6,473 nucleotides of DNA, from positions 40,343 through 46,815 of the forward strand of contig CAJUFF010000002.1 of the NCBI GenBank assembly GCA_910585505.1, in the 5' to 3' direction. Below are positions 4,534-6,473 of the stretch, in pieces (position 1 is the first letter of the stretch; each line of letters starts with the position of its first letter). The translations under genes were made by a program, and so were the position numbers. Under the pieces are notes generated by a model. It was not told the DNA's origin and ran no database searches. It was given only the letters and a program-made list of their open reading frames with translations. This DNA comes from an uncultured Ruminiclostridium sp. (GTDB lineage Bacteria; Bacillota; Clostridia; Oscillospirales; Ruminococcaceae).

Positions 4534-5934
4534 ATGTCTATACAATACGCCGGTCTTACGGCTATAAACGGTCCCCTTGTATGTCTTGAAGGGGTAAAGG
4601 ACGTAGGGTATGATGAAATAGCCGCAATACATTTGGACGACGGTTCACAACGCATGGGGCGCGTGGTTCAGATGGACGGCGATAAGGTCATATTGCAGGT
4701 GTTTGAGGGCACGGGAGGACTTTCTCTCGGAAACACAAAGACGGTATTCGGCGGAAAACCGTTGGAAATGCCGCTGGCGGAAGAGATGTTGGGAAGAGTG
4801 TTTAATGGAGTGGGAAAACCAATTGACGGACTGGGTCCTGTTTTTCCAGAAAAGTACGCCGATGTTAACGGTAAGCCCTTGAATCCCGTAGCCCGCTCTT
4901 ATCCGAGAAATTACATTCACACGGGTATAAGCTCCATAGATTGTCTGATGACGCTTATCAGAGGGCAGAAGCTGCCGATTTTTTCCGGTTCCGGTCTTTC
5001 TCATAACAAGCTGGCGGTTCAGATAGTGCGTCAAGCGAAAATAGCGGACTCGGAAGGGAAGGACTTCGCGGTTGTTTTTGCCGCCATGGGGGTTCAGAAC
5101 GACGTTGCGGATTATTTCCGCCGCAGCTTTGAGGAATCGGGAGCCATAGAGAGGGTTGTAATGTTCCTGAATATGTCTAACGATCCCATTATTGAGCGTA
5201 CTCTTACTCCGCGCTGTGCTCTTACAGTAGCGGAATATCTTGCATATGAAAAGAATATGCACATATTGGTTATTATGACCGATATAGCTTCATATGCCGA
5301 GGCTCTTCGCGAATTTAGCTCCTCAAAGGGCGAAATTCCCGGACGAAAGGGTTATCCCGGATATCTTTATTCCGACCTCGCCTCGTTGTATGAACGCGCG
5401 GGAGTTATCGAGGGCAGCAGCGGTTCGGTGACACAGATACCCATACTCACAATGCCGAACGATGATATTACTCACCCCATACCCGACCTTACCGCTTATA
5501 TCACAGAGGGTCAGATAGTATTTGACCGAAACCTTGATCAGACGGGCGTTTATCCCGGACTTTCCGTTTTGTTGTCGTTATCCAGACTTATGAAGGACGG
5601 TATAGGTGAAGGATACACAAGAGCTGATCATCCCGATGTGTCAAACCAGCTTTTCTCCGCATACGCAAAGGTACAGGACGCTCGTTCCTTGGCTTCGGTA
5701 ATAGGCGAAGATGAGCTTTCGGATACCGATAAGGCTTACATGAGCTTCGGCGCGGCCTTTGAAAAGTATTTTTTAAATCAGGGCTTCGAGGAAAACCGTT
5801 CCATTAACGAAACCTTGGATCTTGCTTGGGATTTGCTTTGTATGCTGCCTATGGGTGAACTTGATCGAATGAACGAAAAACTTATTTCCGAAAATTATGA
5901 TCCAAGCCGTGCGGAAAAATTTTCAAACCAATAA
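4534..5934 (+). CDS. atpB: V-type ATP synthase subunit B (regulatory nucleotide-binding subunit)
   Basis: Non-catalytic partner of A in the A3B3 hexamer, 466 residues, which is normal. It starts with the family-typical MSIQYAGLTAINGPLVCLEG. In place of a working P-loop it has the degenerate FSGSGLSHN (150-158), as expected for B. Later landmarks are AVVFAAMGVQ, ILVIMTDIASYAEALREFSS, the GRKGYPGYLYSDLASLYERA stretch and the highly conserved DDITHPIPDLTAYITEGQIV. SLSRLMK follows, with Arg351 as the arginine finger that reaches into the catalytic site of A. The start at ATG 4534 is the only possible one: upstream in the same frame there is a TGA at 4501 and no other start codon. It has no close ribosome binding site; see the A-B junction entry. 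The gap to atpD is 22 bases. Confidence 0.98.
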   Translation: MSIQYAGLTAINGPLVCLEGVKDVGYDEIAAIHLDDGSQRMGRVVQMDGDKVILQVFEGTGGLSLGNTKTVFGGKPLEMPLAEEMLGRVFNGVGKPIDGLGPVFPEKYADVNGKPLNPVARSYPRNYIHTGISSIDCLMTLIRGQKLPIFSGSGLSHNKLAVQIVRQAKIADSEGKDFAVVFAAMGVQNDVADYFRRSFEESGAIERVVMFLNMSNDPIIERTLTPRCALTVAEYLAYEKNMHILVIMTDIASYAEALREFSSSKGEIPGRKGYPGYLYSDLASLYERAGVIEGSSGSVTQIPILTMPNDDITHPIPDLTAYITEGQIVFDRNLDQTGVYPGLSVLLSLSRLMKDGIGEGYTRADHPDVSNQLFSAYAKVQDARSLASVIGEDELSDTDKAYMSFGAAFEKYFLNQGFEENRSINETLDLAWDLLCMLPMGELDRMNEKLISENYDPSRAEKFSNQ

Positions 5935-5956
5935 TCTTAAAGGAATGATTTGAACT

Positions 5957-6473
5957 ATGGCTTCTCAGCAGATTTTCCCCACCAAGGGCAATCTTATGGC
6001 GTCAAAGCGCTCATTGGCACAGGCTCGTTTGGGATATGAGCTTATGGACAGAAAGCATAATATTTTAATAAGGGAAATGGTAGCGCTGTCCGATAAGGCG
6101 AAGGAGATAAGGGGAAGTATTGACAAAGTGTTCGCCGACGCCTACAAGTCTCTTGAAATGGCGAATATAATGCTCGGTGTTGTTACTCCCCTTACCAAGC
6201 AGATACCGGAGGAAACGGGGGTAAGGGTTAATTACCGGAGTGTTATGGGCGTGGAGCTTCCCACGGTTACCATAGACGAAACGCCTTCTGTTATGACTTA
6301 CAGCCCTTTGCTTACAAATAGTCAGTTTGACCGCGCCTATATTTGTTTTAACAAGGCAAAACAAATGGCGGCGACGCTTGCGGAGATAGAAAACAGCATT
6401 TATCGCTTGTCGGTGGCAATAAAAAAGACTCAGAAAAGAGCCAACGCGCTTAAAAATATACTTATACCAAGGT
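5957..6473 (+). CDS. atpD: V-type ATP synthase subunit D (central stalk), 3' partial
   Basis: Main shaft of the central rotor, the long antiparallel coiled coil that turns inside A3B3 and binds F at its middle. The visible 172 residues cover the N-terminal helix (FPTKGNLMASKRSLAQARLG, then YELMDRKHNILIREM). The middle includes the family motif VMGVELPTV (96-104). The C-terminal helix begins around 125 and holds IKKTQKRANALKNILIP, close to the conserved KKTQRRVNALE. The frame is open at the window's end, with perhaps 35-50 residues missing. ATG 5957 lies 12 bases after AAAGGA (5939-5944), a slightly long spacing. An ATG at 5945 opens only a two-codon frame (Met-Ile-stop), and no in-frame alternative start is better. 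Confidence 0.95.
   Translation, partial: MASQQIFPTKGNLMASKRSLAQARLGYELMDRKHNILIREMVALSDKAKEIRGSIDKVFADAYKSLEMANIMLGVVTPLTKQIPEETGVRVNYRSVMGVELPTVTIDETPSVMTYSPLLTNSQFDRAYICFNKAKQMAATLAEIENSIYRLSVAIKKTQKRANALKNILIPR

Noticed and set aside
4645..5262. Antisense frame of 205 codons within atpB
   Set aside because: It is long but wholly opposite conserved atpB codons, with a low-complexity, basic translation typical of a shadow frame.
2728..5934. A and B as alpha/beta subunits of an F-type ATP synthase
   Set aside because: Subunit A has the long non-homologous region and the V/A-type GER context, B has the degenerate P-loop, and the neighbours I, K, E, F and D are V/A-type.
6065..6364. Antisense frame of 99 codons within atpD
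   Set aside because: It is opposite a clear subunit D reading frame and shows no domain.

Overview
The window is one strand of a single operon for a bacterial rotary V/A-type ATPase (V-type ATP synthase, Ntp family). All real genes lie on the + strand, in the order subunit I (5' end cut off), K, F, E, A, B, D (3' end cut off). The proteins resemble those of anaerobic Firmicutes, most likely class Clostridia (Lachnospiraceae or Oscillospiraceae-like). The reasons are purine-rich AAGGAG/GGAGG ribosome binding sites, the I-K-F-E-A-B-D order, a K subunit with an extra N-terminal hairpin, and protein style in A and B. This placement rests on recall and not on a search, so treat it as probable.

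Layout: 1-1037 is the membrane half of stator subunit I; 1103-1543 is the rotor-ring proteolipid K; 1598-1906 is central-stalk subunit F; 1907-2112 is a 206-base non-coding gap rich in potential RNA helices; 2113-2697 is peripheral-stalk subunit E; 2728-4488 is catalytic subunit A; 4534-5934 is subunit B; 5957-6473 is the first 172 codons of central-stalk subunit D. No subunit C (the d/AC39 homologue that couples the stalk to the ring) or small stalk subunit G/H is visible. They may lie outside the window.

How the parts work together: A and B form the A3B3 head, where ATP is bound and hydrolysed (or made). D and F form the rotating shaft. E is part of the peripheral stalk that holds the head. 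K forms the membrane ring carrying the ion-binding glutamate, and I is the stator that provides the ion half-channels and the essential arginine. The catalytic residues expected of the family are present in A, B, K and I, so the enzyme looks functional.

I see no wholly new system here; this is largely a conserved housekeeping operon. The points that deserve a second look are: (1) an approximately 115-140 residue soluble insertion between membrane helices of subunit I, part of which resembles the protein's own usual N-terminal cytosolic lobe; (2) the F-E gap, which can form mutually exclusive RNA helices built around an exact 8-base repeat; (3) two gene junctions (K/F and A/B) in which a strong Shine-Dalgarno sequence sits about 40 bases ahead of the likely start, with a short hairpin and an alternative or mini reading frame between; and (4) a K subunit whose first hairpin ends in a signal-peptidase-like Ala-Ser-Ala, so that processing would leave a two-helix, F-type-like c subunit.
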